Source: Acinetobacter soli
GTDB lineage: Bacteria; Pseudomonadota; Gammaproteobacteria; Pseudomonadales; Moraxellaceae
NCBI RefSeq assembly: GCF_000760595.1
Contig: NZ_BBNM01000003.1
Location: forward strand, 186,001-250,000
Reading direction: 5' to 3'
DNA: 64,000 nt
The first letter of the stretch is position 1. Each line of letters begins with the position of its first letter. Below are positions 20,276 through 29,571 of this stretch, piece by piece. Made by a program: the position numbers and the translations under genes. The notes beneath the pieces are model-generated. The model saw only the letters and a list, made by a program, of their open reading frames with translations. It ran no database searches and was not told the DNA's origin.

Positions 20276-20806
20276 TTATTGCAATTTTGTCCACGAAATC
20301 TCAACCTGTTCATGGTCGTTCAGTAAAGTCCATTCACCATCCATGACATTGAGTTGCAGTTGCATGGTGCGTTCACATAAGTTTTGAATTTGGGCCGTTG
20401 TTTCGGGTGCCAATTGCCAAACCTCGACATTACTCAATGTTTTCACTTTACTGTTACGTTTCCACCACTCGTCGACCTGCTGACCATAAGTTACGACCGC
20501 AACCCGCTTACAACGCGCACTGGCTTTTTTTAACTTATCTTCAGAGGGCTGCCCCAATTCGATCCACTGTTCAAGTTGCCCAGTCAAATCTTTTTGCCAT
20601 AGCGCCGGTTCGTCAGTTTCAAATAGATCTTTGGTAAATTGCAACTGTTCATCTGCAAAACGAGCAAAAGCTAAAATACGCACCATCAAACGCTCAATCG
20701 TCTCAGACGGATGCATAGCCAAGGTGAGTTGATAGTCTGCATAATGGTGGCTATCCATATCTGCAATATTTAAATCTGCTTTATAAATAGTAGCTTTAAG
20801 CGCCAT
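20276..20806 (-). CDS. YaeQ family protein
   Basis: 176 residues of the YaeQ family, cytosolic, with a restriction-endonuclease-like fold known from structures. The family opening MALKATIYKADLNIADMDSHHYADYQLTLAMHPSETIERLMVR pattern is clear, as are ELGQPSEDKLKKASARCKRVAVVTY and the terminal WTLLNDHEQVEISW. Its biochemical role is unproven; in E. coli it was linked to transcription elongation. Confidence 0.92.
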   Translation of the reverse strand: MALKATIYKADLNIADMDSHHYADYQLTLAMHPSETIERLMVRILAFARFADEQLQFTKDLFETDEPALWQKDLTGQLEQWIELGQPSEDKLKKASARCKRVAVVTYGQQVDEWWKRNSKVKTLSNVEVWQLAPETTAQIQNLCERTMQLQLNVMDGEWTLLNDHEQVEISWTKLQ

Positions 20807-20914
20807 AAAAAACCGTCCTCCAGAATGGCGCCTAGCATACTCGATTTTTGATGACTGACCTATATATAGGCTGATATTTCTATCCTCCCCTTACGCAGCT
20901 CAACTCCAGAAAGG

Positions 20915-22267
20915 ATGAGCACCCCAAAAAATTTCAGGCAAATATCAAAGTTGGCGAGTTTCTTGCACTGGTCTGACCAGTCTTATTGGATTGATGAACA
21001 GAAAATGTGGCAAAAACTGAAGTCTAACTTGTTCCTGCAAGTCATCATCGCGCTGGTGTTAGGTATTTTAATTGGTGTCAGCTTTCATGATTTTTCTTTA
21101 AATTTAAAGCCCTTAGGTGATGGCTTTATTTCACTGATTAAAATGTTAATTGCACCGATTGTTTTTTGTGTGGTGGTGCTTGGCATTTATGGTGCAAATG
21201 ACATTAAAAAAATGGGTAAAGTTGGTGCAAAAACGATCCTGTATTTTGAAATTGTCACCACAATTGCACTAATTTTAGGCATTGCGATTGCTTATATCTT
21301 TAAACCTGGCGCAGGAATGAATATTGATCTGTCCAAACTCGACGGCAAAGATTTAACGGTTTATACCGAACGTGCCCATGAAATGAGTTCAGGTTCAGAC
21401 TTCATTTTACACATCATTCCTAAAACCCTTTTTGGTGCTTTTGCAAACGGCGATATTTTACAAGTCCTCCTGATTGCAATTTTATTTGGCGTCGGGATGT
21501 TACTGGTTCCGCGCCATCTGGCAGAAATTGTTCGGCAGGCACTGGAAGCATTTTCAGAAATTTTCTTTAAAATGATGGGACTGATTATCCGATTGGCGCC
21601 ACTTGGGGTATTGGGTTCTGTGGCCTACACCACGGCCAAGTTTGGTATCGACTCTTTGGTTCAACTGGGCTACTTGGTGCTTTTATTCTATGCCACATGT
21701 ATTGCATTTGTGGTGATTATTCTCGGTGGAATTTTAAAATTCACTGGCCTTAATATTTTCAAATTTTTGAACTATTTTAAAGCAGAACTTTCGATTGTAC
21801 TCGGTACAGCCTCCTCAGATTCGGTACTTCCGCAAATCATGAAAAAGCTGAAACAATTAGGGATTAAAGACTCTACGGTCGGTTTAGTTATTCCAACCGG
21901 ATATTCATTTAATCTGGATGGTTTCTCTATTTATCTGACCTTAGGTGTTATTTTTATTGCGCAGGCCTGTAATATTGATCTGTCTATGCATGATCTGATT
22001 ATGATTTTGCTGGTGTCACTGGTTACGTCAAAAGGTGCACACGGCATTCCTGGATCAGCATTGGTGATTTTAGCCGCCACCCTTTCCGTTATTCCAAGTT
22101 TACCTGCCATTGGTCTGGTGCTGTTGTTATCGGTTGACTGGTTTATTGGGATTGTTCGTGCATGCACCAACCTGATTGGTAACTGTGTTGCAACTGTTGT
22201 CATTGCGCATTGGGAAAAAGACATCGATCATGCTCAAGCCAAGGCCATGCTTGAGCAAAAGCACTAA
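20915..22267 (+). CDS. Dicarboxylate/amino acid:cation symporter (DctA/GltP-like)
   Basis: Inner-membrane secondary transporter of the DAACS (SLC1) family, taking up C4-dicarboxylates or acidic amino acids with cations. It has 450 residues. Hairpin HP1 contains the Ser-rich TASSDSVLPQIMKKLKQLG. Helix 7 has VIPTGYSFNLDGFSIYLT (NxDG motif), and HP2 holds VTSKGAHGIPGSALVILAATL. The annotated ATG (20915) has AAAGG touching it, which is too close. An internal ATG at 21005 (MWQKLKSN) fits the family N-terminus better, so the start is open. It converges on the COG0523 GTPase gene. Confidence 0.9.
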   Translation: MSTPKNFRQISKLASFLHWSDQSYWIDEQKMWQKLKSNLFLQVIIALVLGILIGVSFHDFSLNLKPLGDGFISLIKMLIAPIVFCVVVLGIYGANDIKKMGKVGAKTILYFEIVTTIALILGIAIAYIFKPGAGMNIDLSKLDGKDLTVYTERAHEMSSGSDFILHIIPKTLFGAFANGDILQVLLIAILFGVGMLLVPRHLAEIVRQALEAFSEIFFKMMGLIIRLAPLGVLGSVAYTTAKFGIDSLVQLGYLVLLFYATCIAFVVIILGGILKFTGLNIFKFLNYFKAELSIVLGTASSDSVLPQIMKKLKQLGIKDSTVGLVIPTGYSFNLDGFSIYLTLGVIFIAQACNIDLSMHDLIMILLVSLVTSKGAHGIPGSALVILAATLSVIPSLPAIGLVLLLSVDWFIGIVRACTNLIGNCVATVVIAHWEKDIDHAQAKAMLEQKH

Positions 22268-22290
22268 CAAGAAGTTTTCTAACTGAACTC

Positions 22291-22330
22291 ATGATCAGAA
22301 ATAGCACAGATCTGCGTTATTCCTGATCAT
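22291..22330. terminator. Hairpin between dicarboxylate symporter and COG0523 gene
   Basis: ATGATCAG and CTGATCAT arms, extended by AATA/TATT, form an imperfect hairpin that includes the stop codon of the minus-strand gene. There is no long T-run. Likely a bidirectional terminator between convergent genes. Confidence 0.45.
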
Positions 22331-23330
22331 CTTCATTACAGCGGCAAGCCAGCAAGGCTTGTTCAAAGGCGAGCCAGTCTTGTGACAATGGAGTAATGAT
22401 CTCAATACGATTGTCTGTATTGGCCTGCCCTGTTTTGTAATTGAGCTGTGCTGGATTGAAATTTAAGGTGATCCAGCCTTGGTTGGTATGAAAAATCGCT
22501 TTGATTCTTAACCAGCCCTCTAGGCTACTCAGCAAATCAAATAAATCATCAAAATCAAATTGCCAGTGACGTGAAAACTTCCAGCCAGCCACGCTATATT
22601 CTCCATTACTTTCAACATAATGATACGGCAATTGTTTAATCTGTTGTGGCGCCTGCTTGATCTCGATATTACGCTGCTGTTGCACCAGAAGTGGTTGCAT
22701 GCGTTTTACCGTAGCCAGTGAGGGCCGATCAATTGCAGCCAAAGCCAGTATTCCATTGGATACCTCAAACCATGTTTGGGCATAAGGTGCGTACTCTTGC
22801 TGAAACTGCTCTAATGCTTGCTCATCGGCATGGGTCATCTGATCATGATGTGACACCACCACCAATTGTGCAGCTTTGAGTTGATCTTGATATAAATGTT
22901 GCTCAACCCAAGCTTGATTGTGTAATCGACTGCCATCAACTACTGTGATCAATGCACGCATTTGAATACTGCTGTGCCAATGCGGTTCTGAAAGCTGTTC
23001 AAGTAACTGAGCAGGATGTCCAAGTCCTGTCGGTTCAATAAACAATCGATCAGGTTTGGTTTCGCTGAGCAACCGGGCCAGTGCGATGTGTAAGGGCAGC
23101 TGACTACTACAACACATGCAACCACCGAGCAATTCTTTCACTTCATAGCCAGATTCATTGGGAAGTATTTGCTGATCGATACCAATCTGCCCAAATTCAT
23201 TCATCAATACCGCCCACACTTCATGCTTGGGTTTTTGTAGCAAAAGCTGCTGAAGCAAGGTCGTTTTTCCAGCACCGAGAAAACCAGAAATAATATGTGT
23301 CGGAACCGCTTGAGGAATGACCAGTTTCAC
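22317..23330 (-). CDS. COG0523/CobW-family GTP-dependent metallochaperone
   Basis: 337-residue G3E P-loop GTPase. The Walker A motif is GAGKTTLLQQ (about residue 20), the metal-binding CxCC is GGCMCCSS (about residue 70), and SHHDQ provides the guanine-specificity region. The CobW C-terminal domain (about 230-325) follows, and the tail ends with CRCNEDDQE, possibly an extra metal site. Members bind zinc or cobalt; those in Acinetobacter (ZigA type) act in zinc supply under starvation. A Zur-like palindrome lies directly upstream, which supports the zinc role. Which COG0523 subgroup it belongs to is not proven. Confidence 0.88.
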   Translation of the reverse strand: MKLVIPQAVPTHIISGFLGAGKTTLLQQLLLQKPKHEVWAVLMNEFGQIGIDQQILPNESGYEVKELLGGCMCCSSQLPLHIALARLLSETKPDRLFIEPTGLGHPAQLLEQLSEPHWHSSIQMRALITVVDGSRLHNQAWVEQHLYQDQLKAAQLVVVSHHDQMTHADEQALEQFQQEYAPYAQTWFEVSNGILALAAIDRPSLATVKRMQPLLVQQQRNIEIKQAPQQIKQLPYHYVESNGEYSVAGWKFSRHWQFDFDDLFDLLSSLEGWLRIKAIFHTNQGWITLNFNPAQLNYKTGQANTDNRIEIITPLSQDWLAFEQALLACRCNEDDQE

Positions 23331-23348
23331 GTCGAATACGCACTCACT

Positions 23349-23372
23349 AAAAGTTATAGTCTAACGTATTTC
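23349..23372 (-). promoter_or_regulatory. Possible Zur operator upstream of the COG0523 gene
   Basis: The minus strand reads GAAATACGTTAGACTATAAC followed by TTTT. This partly matches the Zur consensus GAAATGTTATA-N-TATAACATTTC and contains the symmetric GTTA..TAAC core. It ends 19 bases before the start codon. The match is moderate. Confidence 0.4.
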
Positions 23373-23827
23373 ATATATTGCTGCTGTCTTCGAAAGAATA
23401 GAAATGATCATAATTTGAATCAGCGTAAAAGTTGCTATAGCCTTACCAAATGGCAAGATCTATGCGACTTTCATCACTTATTTAAATGGATAAAAAGATT
23501 AAGATAATTATATCTAATGGGAAAAACAATTTTGACTGTAGGCTCAGCCCACAGTGACATGTTTTGCTTTGGTAAATATCCGGATTAAAAAATAACCAAA
23601 AAGAAATATCTTCAAACAGTTTTTGGCGATTTTTTTCTATTTTTTTTACATGAAACATACACAGGATTTATATGTGTGAACGCTGTGTAATCCAGTCTGT
23701 TTCACTTTGTTGGATTGATTGTCATATCCAGATTTGGCTTTTAGCATGATCAACAAGTCGACAGCCAAACTTAAACTATAGGCTGCGATGGTCATAGTGT
23801 ATTTTAAATTACCAAAGGATGCCTCCT
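23373..23827. other. Intergenic region before the small secreted protein gene
   Basis: About 455 bases without a convincing gene. A 21-base hairpin with one mismatch (ACTGT...ACAGT, 23535-23555) is present. The remainder is AT-rich. A long 5' leader for the 23828 gene is possible but not shown. Confidence 0.4.
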
Positions 23828-24082
23828 ATGAAACTTGTAAAAACTTTACTTGCAACAACATTTGCTCTGACTGCTGCAACTACTACGTTTGCTGCTTCAG
23901 CTCACGATAAACATCAAACTAAAGCAGATGAAAAAGTTGTAGTGTCAACTCAAGAATTACCTGATGCAACCTCTTCGAAAACCTCGGCTGCAACACAACA
24001 ACCAGCTGCGGCACAACCTAGCACTGAAAATGCGGCTGAATCAGGTAATGCCCCAATCCAACCGGCTCAGCCTGCTCAATAA
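23828..24082 (+). CDS. Small secreted Ala/Thr/Gln-rich protein
   Basis: 84 residues with a clear Sec signal peptide (MKLVKTLLATTFALTAATTTFAA, cleavage near residue 23). The mature part is low-complexity, about 60 residues rich in Ala, Gln, Thr, Ser and Pro with no cysteine, likely disordered in the periplasm. The ATG at 23828 is preferred over one at 23819 because AAGGA lies eight bases upstream. Family and function are not recognised. A strong terminator follows. Confidence 0.8.
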   Translation: MKLVKTLLATTFALTAATTTFAASAHDKHQTKADEKVVVSTQELPDATSSKTSAATQQPAAAQPSTENAAESGNAPIQPAQPAQ

Positions 24083-24144
24083 TAATCAGCTAAACAATCA
24101 AGCCTCTCATTCAATTGAGTTGATTAGCATATCTTGATTGCAAC

Positions 24145-24184
24145 AAAAAAGAGCTAACCTCTTGCTGCGGTTTAGCTCTTTTTT
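24145..24184 (+). terminator. Intrinsic terminator after the small secreted protein
   Basis: AAAAAAGAGCTAACC pairs with GGTTTAGCTCTTTTTT (one bulge) around a 9-base loop. Flanking A and T runs allow function in both directions, towards the convergent thioesterase gene as well. Confidence 0.85.
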
Positions 24185-24224
24185 ATGTGATCTAACAACC
24201 AGACCACTACTCAGCCATAGCGCT

Positions 24225-24746
24225 TTATGCCTGCTGACTCGTTTTAAATAGGCTGCAAGACGGGCCAGAATTGTCTTGTAAACGGCGTTGTTTCCGCTGC
24301 TCTGCTGCCTCAAAACGACAGCGTTTCCACTCGGTATCGAGCTTTAAGGCTGGCACGGCTTTCGGTTTACCATTTTCATCGACTGCCACCATGGTGAAAT
24401 AGCAGCTATTGGTATGGCGTACTGTACGCTTTTGAATATGTTGTGCTTCTACACGAATCCCGATTTCCATCGAGGTTTTACCCACATGGTTCACACTGGC
24501 CAGAAAAGTCACCAGTTCACCCACATAAATTGGCTCTTTAAAGGTGACTTTATCGACCGACAGCGTAACCACATAGCTACCCGAGTAGCGGCTTGCACAG
24601 GCGTAAGCCACCTGATCGAGCAATTTTAAGATGGTTCCCCCATGGACATTTCCTGAAAAGTTGGCCATATCTGGGGTCATCAAGACCGACATAGTCAATT
24701 CAGATTGTTCTTCAGAAGTTTGTGTAATTTGATCTAATGGAGACAT
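24225..24746 (-). CDS. Acyl-CoA thioesterase, hotdog fold (YciA-like)
   Basis: Hydrolyses acyl-CoA to free acid and CoA. It has 173 residues from the ATG at 24746 (MSPLDQ), with GAAAGAA upstream; longer starts exist but add no conserved sequence. The hotdog domain shows MANFSGNVHGGTILKLLDQVAYACASRYSG, with the His-Gly-Gly and Asp expected at the active site, then VTLSVDKVTFKEPIYVGELVTF. The C-terminal 40 residues are basic. Cytosolic; chain-length preference is unknown. Confidence 0.92.
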   Translation of the reverse strand: MSPLDQITQTSEEQSELTMSVLMTPDMANFSGNVHGGTILKLLDQVAYACASRYSGSYVVTLSVDKVTFKEPIYVGELVTFLASVNHVGKTSMEIGIRVEAQHIQKRTVRHTNSCYFTMVAVDENGKPKAVPALKLDTEWKRCRFEAAEQRKQRRLQDNSGPSCSLFKTSQQA

Positions 24747-24935
24747 AGTGTTCTTTCGCTCTACACGGGAAAACGTTATGGCGTTCATTATGAAACAATT
24801 TACTCGAGATAACCATGTCCGTTTCGGCAAAAGCTTATCTGTGTATGAATTTCAGATATGTACATCTCACCTCTATCTACAGCGCTTGTATAAAACAGAC
24901 TATGGCGTCAATCTGAAATACATCCTGATCAATAA

Positions 24936-24962
24936 AAAACGGGAGCATATCGCTCCCGTTTT
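24936..24962. terminator. Intrinsic terminator upstream of marC stop
   Basis: AAAACGGGAGC and GCTCCCGTTTT arms (11 bp) around ATATC. Located just downstream of the MarC gene on the minus strand, with T-run potential in that direction. Confidence 0.8.
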
Positions 24963-24980
24963 CTATTTGCTTAAAGTCAG

Positions 24981-25604
24981 TTAACCCAGCGGTATGTCTT
25001 TGACTACCCCCGTGATTCCGGTAATCATCATATCAATCGCGATGGTACCAATCAGTAACGCAGATAAACGCCCGACAATATCCACATAACGATCGATATA
25101 TTTGGCATGTTTATAGCGTAGATGATCATGTGCAAATTTCATTAAAATGAGCAAACTACAGGTCACGGTCAGTGTTAAAGCAATAATCAGCGCCGCACCA
25201 CCAATAGGAAGTCCGATTCCGGTCACTACAGCCGCACTGATCGTACCCGGGCCAATCATAAACGGCATTGCAATGGTGCCAGCCAAATGTTCAGGCGCAC
25301 CACGCATTTCACCAATGGTATCTGCACCCTGAAACACATAGCGATAACCAATCACCAAAAAGATAAGCCCACCAAAAATCTGGAATGCTTCAAAACGTAC
25401 ATTCAAATATTTGCTAAAGATGGTTTCGCCACCCCAAGCAAATAAAACAAAGACAATAAATGCAATCATACAACCTTGTATCAATGCTCTATTAAAGACC
25501 TTTGCTTCAGAATTTCGGATCATACCGATCATGTAAATGCTCATCAAAAATGGATTGAGCAACGAAAAAAACAAGGCAAAGGAATGAATATACGGCGTCA
25601 ACAT
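24981..25604 (-). CDS. MarC family integral membrane protein
   Basis: 207-residue inner-membrane protein of the MarC (UPF0056) family with six predicted helices. Typical segments are SLLNPFLMSIYMIGM, IFGGLIFLVIGYRYVFQG and AIMPFMIGPGTISAAVV-like AIAMPFMIGPGTISAAVVTG. The name comes from the mar locus but a role in antibiotic resistance was not upheld; function is unknown. It lies 13 bases after the long BCCT transporter gene, on the same strand, so it may share its transcript. Confidence 0.9.
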   Translation of the reverse strand: MLTPYIHSFALFFSLLNPFLMSIYMIGMIRNSEAKVFNRALIQGCMIAFIVFVLFAWGGETIFSKYLNVRFEAFQIFGGLIFLVIGYRYVFQGADTIGEMRGAPEHLAGTIAMPFMIGPGTISAAVVTGIGLPIGGAALIIALTLTVTCSLLILMKFAHDHLRYKHAKYIDRYVDIVGRLSALLIGTIAIDMMITGITGVVKDIPLG

Positions 25605-25617
25605 TCAACGGCTCCCC

Positions 25618-27678
25618 TTAGGCTTTAGGGTCTGGAAATAGTGGTCGGTTCCCCGGACTGATACGATTGATATGCAAGAATGTCATATGGCGCTCGTAAC
25701 GATCCAGAATGTCATTAATCACCTGTTCCTTGGTATAACCTACAAGGTCGTTTCCTTGAGATCCTTCATATAGATAGGTCTCTAAACGATAATAGAACTG
25801 TTTGCCACGTTTACCGCGTTCACTAAAGTTGGGCGCAATATAACGGACAGGCCAGATCTGGTAAATAAAGTTTTGTTCCTCTTCAAGGTGAATCGTGATA
25901 TCCAAATGATAAAGCTCTGGATCTTCTTCAAGTTCAACCTCCTGCACATCGACAGTGACTGCACGCTTCTCAAGCTCATCGGCAACTGCCTGAACCGCAG
26001 GTTTACAGATTTCGTTCAGCATACGCTTGGTTTCTGAAGTTCCCGGATGATGCATCACGCGTGACAAACGCTTTTTCCAGTTCAAAATGTCCACGTTCCC
26101 CACCACTGGGGCTGCATTGAGACTCGCACTGGCCTGCCGGTAATCTTCTAGCCGCAGCGACTTGTACAAACCTGCCATCACCAAGAACATCACAAAACTA
26201 AAAGGCAAGCCCATAATAATGGTGGCGTTTTGTAGTGCGGTAATCCCGTTGGTCATGAGCATTGCAAGCGTGAGCAAACCAATCGCCACCGCCCAAAAAA
26301 CACTGAGCCAGCGCGGCGCATCATGATCGATGTTGGTAAATTGAGTGGTAAAGTTCCCCAAAACCAGTGCACCTGAATCTGCCGACGTGACATAAAAGAG
26401 CAAGCCGGTAATGGTAGCGACACCCGCAATAAAAGGAAACCAAGGATATTGTGCAAGCAAGTCGTAAAAGCCATGCGCAGGATTGACTAAAACGGTTTGC
26501 GCCAGTGCAATATTGCCATCGAAAATGACATTATGGAGTGCGCTGTTTCCGAAAATAGACAGCCAAGTCAGGGTAAATAATAATGGAATAATTAAAGTCC
26601 CACTGACAAACTCGCGAATGGTTCGTCCACGTGAAATACGTGCCAAAAATAGCCCCACAAAAGGAGACCATGCCACCCACCACGCCCAGAAAAACAGCGT
26701 CCAGTTGTTCATCCATTCTTTCGGTTGAGTAAATGCAAAGGTTTCCAGTGCCAAGGTAGGAAAACGACTTAAATAGTCCCCCACATTTTGTACCAGTGCA
26801 TTTAATAAGAACTCAGTATTGCCTAAAAACAAGATAAACAGCATCAGGCCAACAGACACATAAATATTGACTTCCGATAAAATCCGTAAGCCCTTATTGA
26901 CACCAGACGTTACCGAAATAATGGTGATAATGACTGCCACCAAAATTAATGCGGTTTGAACCCATAAGTTTTCAGGTAAATCAAACAACACATGCAAGCC
27001 ATAATTGAGCTGCACCACCCCAATACCACAGGTGGTGGCAATCCCGAAAATGGTCCCGATTACGGCCGCAGTATCGACACTATGGCCAATGGGTCCATTA
27101 ATTTTTTTCCCAAAAATAGGATATAACGCTGAACGAATCGTAAGTGGCAAATTATAACGATAACTAAAATAACCTAGAGCCATTCCGACCAGTGCATACA
27201 TACACCAGCCAGTGAGTCCATAGTGAAACAGTGTCCAGACCATCGCCTGACGTGCTGCTTCATAGGTCTGGCCCTGCCCTACAGGTGGGTTCATATAATG
27301 AGACAATGGCTCTGCCACCGAGAAAAACATCAAATCGATGCCGATCCCTGCCGAGAACAGCATGGCTGACCAGCTTAATAGACTAAACTCTGGTTTGGAG
27401 TGTTTGGGCCCTAACTTGATATTGCCGTAGCGCGAACAGGCAATAAATATCACAAACACCATATACAGCGTTGCAGCAAGCAGGTAGTACCAACTAAAAG
27501 TGGCACTCACCCAGCCAAGCACAGCACTCAGGATGTGATTGGCAAACTCATTGAATAAAATCGTCGTTAAAGAAAATATTAAAATAATAAGCGCAGAAAC
27601 GTAAAAGACCACACGATTTAAACGATCTTTCGGATGAGTCGTTTGATCATCAACTGCTCTTGGATTATCTGTTGCCAT
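25618..27678 (-). CDS. betT2: BCCT choline transporter with long C-terminal domain
   Basis: Inner-membrane choline (betaine/carnitine/choline family) symporter of 686 residues from the ATG at 27678, which has GAGGA five bases upstream. Twelve helices carry the BCCT signature, including FSAGIGIDLMFFSVAEPLSHY and WTLFFWAWWVAWSPFVGLFLARISRGRTIREFV. After the last helix there is a cytosolic tail of about 160 residues, as in E. coli BetT, where it senses osmolality. In A. baylyi, one BetT is osmo-dependent and one osmo-independent; by its tail this would be the osmo-dependent one. The betT2 label follows that usage. Confidence 0.9.
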   Translation of the reverse strand: MATDNPRAVDDQTTHPKDRLNRVVFYVSALIILIFSLTTILFNEFANHILSAVLGWVSATFSWYYLLAATLYMVFVIFIACSRYGNIKLGPKHSKPEFSLLSWSAMLFSAGIGIDLMFFSVAEPLSHYMNPPVGQGQTYEAARQAMVWTLFHYGLTGWCMYALVGMALGYFSYRYNLPLTIRSALYPIFGKKINGPIGHSVDTAAVIGTIFGIATTCGIGVVQLNYGLHVLFDLPENLWVQTALILVAVIITIISVTSGVNKGLRILSEVNIYVSVGLMLFILFLGNTEFLLNALVQNVGDYLSRFPTLALETFAFTQPKEWMNNWTLFFWAWWVAWSPFVGLFLARISRGRTIREFVSGTLIIPLLFTLTWLSIFGNSALHNVIFDGNIALAQTVLVNPAHGFYDLLAQYPWFPFIAGVATITGLLFYVTSADSGALVLGNFTTQFTNIDHDAPRWLSVFWAVAIGLLTLAMLMTNGITALQNATIIMGLPFSFVMFLVMAGLYKSLRLEDYRQASASLNAAPVVGNVDILNWKKRLSRVMHHPGTSETKRMLNEICKPAVQAVADELEKRAVTVDVQEVELEEDPELYHLDITIHLEEEQNFIYQIWPVRYIAPNFSERGKRGKQFYYRLETYLYEGSQGNDLVGYTKEQVINDILDRYERHMTFLHINRISPGNRPLFPDPKA

Positions 27679-27720
27679 ACAATCCTCAAGAAAATAAAAG
27701 AAAAAGAAAAGTACAAAAGC

Positions 27721-27757
27721 CAATCCTTCAGCACCTGCATGAGCTGCTCAAGGATTG
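27721..27757 (-). terminator. Hairpin between the two BCCT genes
   Basis: CAATCCTT and AAGGATTG arms, extended inwards by AGCA/TGCT with two mismatches, make a long imperfect stem. On the minus strand it is followed by GCTTTTGTACTTTT. Probable terminator or attenuator after the upstream BCCT gene. Confidence 0.55.
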
Positions 27758-27817
27758 ACTAAACTACACTGTTGTTTTTGCCTGAACCGGTCAGGAATAA
27801 AACATTGCCATCTACAA

Positions 27818-29428
27818 TTACACGGAGCTGGTTTCTTTGGCTGGTTGTGCAGATGCTCGCGTTTGGGTCATCTGTGCCTCAGCGTGCGGTTTGTGTGTTT
27901 CTTCTTGCTTTAATGCTTTCGCAAGCCCAAACATATAAAGCAGTAAAATCACGGAAAATGGTAAACCACATAACACTACCGCACTTTGCATGGCACTAAA
28001 GCTGCCCGCGAGTAATAGTCCGATACTCACGATGGTGATCGTGACGGACCAAAAAATGCGTAACCAAACCGGTGAATCACTATCGCTTGTGCCACCTTGA
28101 GATGACAAGTTGGCTATCATAAGTGTACCAGAGCCCACTGGGGTTAAAAATAAAACGAAACAAATCACCACAACAATTCCAGCCACATATGGATGAAAAG
28201 GCAGATATTCAAGTAACTTAAACAAAGACATGGCTGGATCTTTGAGTACCAAAGTTCCCAAAATACCCTGACCTTGATTTAAAATTAAATCAATTGCCGT
28301 GTTGCCAAAAATTGAAATCCACGCCAGTGTAAAACCTAACGGAATGAGGCATACACCCAAAACCACTTCCCGAATGGTACGCCCCTTTGAAATACGGGCA
28401 ATAAACATGCCCACAAACGGCGCCCAAGCAATCCACCATGCCCAGTAAAAAATCGTCCACGATGCCAGCCAGCCTGTGGCTTTTTTATCATACAAATACA
28501 GATCAAAACTTTTTTGCACGAAGTGACTTAAGTAATCTCCAGTATTTTGCACCAGCCCATTTAACAAATGATTGGTTGGTCCGGTAAAAAACACAAAAGC
28601 CAAAAGCAGATAAAGCAAGCGCAGATTCACTCGTGACAACCACGCTAAACCTTTTTCAATACCAACCACGGTGGTCATGGTGGCCACCACCATCATTAAA
28701 ACAACTGTGGTAATGAGCGTTAGGCTGGAGTTTGGAATCGTCGGAAACAAGTAGCAAATTCCTGACACTAAAACCAGCGCACCAATCCCCAGATTGGTCA
28801 CCAAAGAAATGATCGTGGCCAAAATACCAAAACCATCGACCATATGACCAATCAAGCCATGAATTCGTTCGCCAAAAATAGGATACAGTGCCGAACGTAA
28901 TGCCAGAGGCAAATCACGCCTGAAGGCAAAATAACCCAGTGTGACACCCACCAACGCATACAGCACCCAGCCATGTATGCCCCAGTGCAAGAAGCTATAC
29001 ATCATGGCGTTTTGGGCGGCTTCAACGGTGCCGCCTTGCCCTTCAGGAGGTCGCAAAAAATGATCGACGGGCTCAGCCACGCCGTAATACAGTAATGCGA
29101 TTCCGATTCCGGCAGAAAAAAGCATGGATGTCCATGCCAGATAGCCAAATTCAGGACGGTCATGTGCTTTACCTAAAGGAATTTGCCCGACTTTGGAAAA
29201 AGCCAGCCAAGCAACAAAACCTAAAGAAAGTACCACCACCAGCATGTAATACCAGCCAAACAACTGGTTTACCTGCTGTTGAATCCACGTCAGTCCATTT
29301 TGGCTGGCACTAGGAAATAGCACAAACAACAAGCCGAAAAGACTGATACTGATTGCCGAACTCCAAAAAACGAAAGGATTCAGGCGAATCGGTAAGATGA
29401 CGTTTTGTGTGTTACGTTTTGACCACAT
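27818..29428 (-). CDS. betT1: BCCT choline transporter without long tail
   Basis: Second BCCT symporter, 536 residues from the ATG at 29428 (AAGGAG seven bases upstream). Twelve helices with FSAGIGIALLYYGVAEPVDHFLRPPEG and WTIFYWAWWIAWAPFVGMFIARISKGRTIREVV. The C-terminus extends only about 30 residues past the last helix, which fits an osmo-independent choline carrier. It is nearest to and divergent from betIBA, and shares the promoter region with the 46-bp palindrome, so BetI probably represses it. The two BCCT genes are clear paralogues. Confidence 0.9.
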   Translation of the reverse strand: MWSKRNTQNVILPIRLNPFVFWSSAISISLFGLLFVLFPSASQNGLTWIQQQVNQLFGWYYMLVVVLSLGFVAWLAFSKVGQIPLGKAHDRPEFGYLAWTSMLFSAGIGIALLYYGVAEPVDHFLRPPEGQGGTVEAAQNAMMYSFLHWGIHGWVLYALVGVTLGYFAFRRDLPLALRSALYPIFGERIHGLIGHMVDGFGILATIISLVTNLGIGALVLVSGICYLFPTIPNSSLTLITTVVLMMVVATMTTVVGIEKGLAWLSRVNLRLLYLLLAFVFFTGPTNHLLNGLVQNTGDYLSHFVQKSFDLYLYDKKATGWLASWTIFYWAWWIAWAPFVGMFIARISKGRTIREVVLGVCLIPLGFTLAWISIFGNTAIDLILNQGQGILGTLVLKDPAMSLFKLLEYLPFHPYVAGIVVVICFVLFLTPVGSGTLMIANLSSQGGTSDSDSPVWLRIFWSVTITIVSIGLLLAGSFSAMQSAVVLCGLPFSVILLLYMFGLAKALKQEETHKPHAEAQMTQTRASAQPAKETSSV

Positions 29429-29531
29429 AACATTGCTCCTTGCACGGATGTGATTCGTCATTATTGATACTGCTGGCGCGCATCTCTCATGAAATTCCAT
29501 CCCACGAGTTTGCTAAATGCTGGCGACTTTT

Positions 29532-29566
29532 AAATTTCCGTACATTCATAGAAATAACGGAAATTT
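29532..29566. promoter_or_regulatory. Second inverted repeat in the bet divergent promoter
   Basis: AAATTTCCGT (29532-29541) and ACGGAAATTT (29557-29566) are perfect 10-bp inverted arms with a 15-base spacer. They lie next to the BetI palindrome on the betT1 side. Could be a binding site for another regulator. No protein is assigned. Confidence 0.45.
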
Positions 29567-29571
29567 GCATA

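Noticed and set aside
24748..24984. Short plus-strand frame opposite the thioesterase 5' region
   Set aside because: Overlaps alternative thioesterase start and a terminator; no family features.
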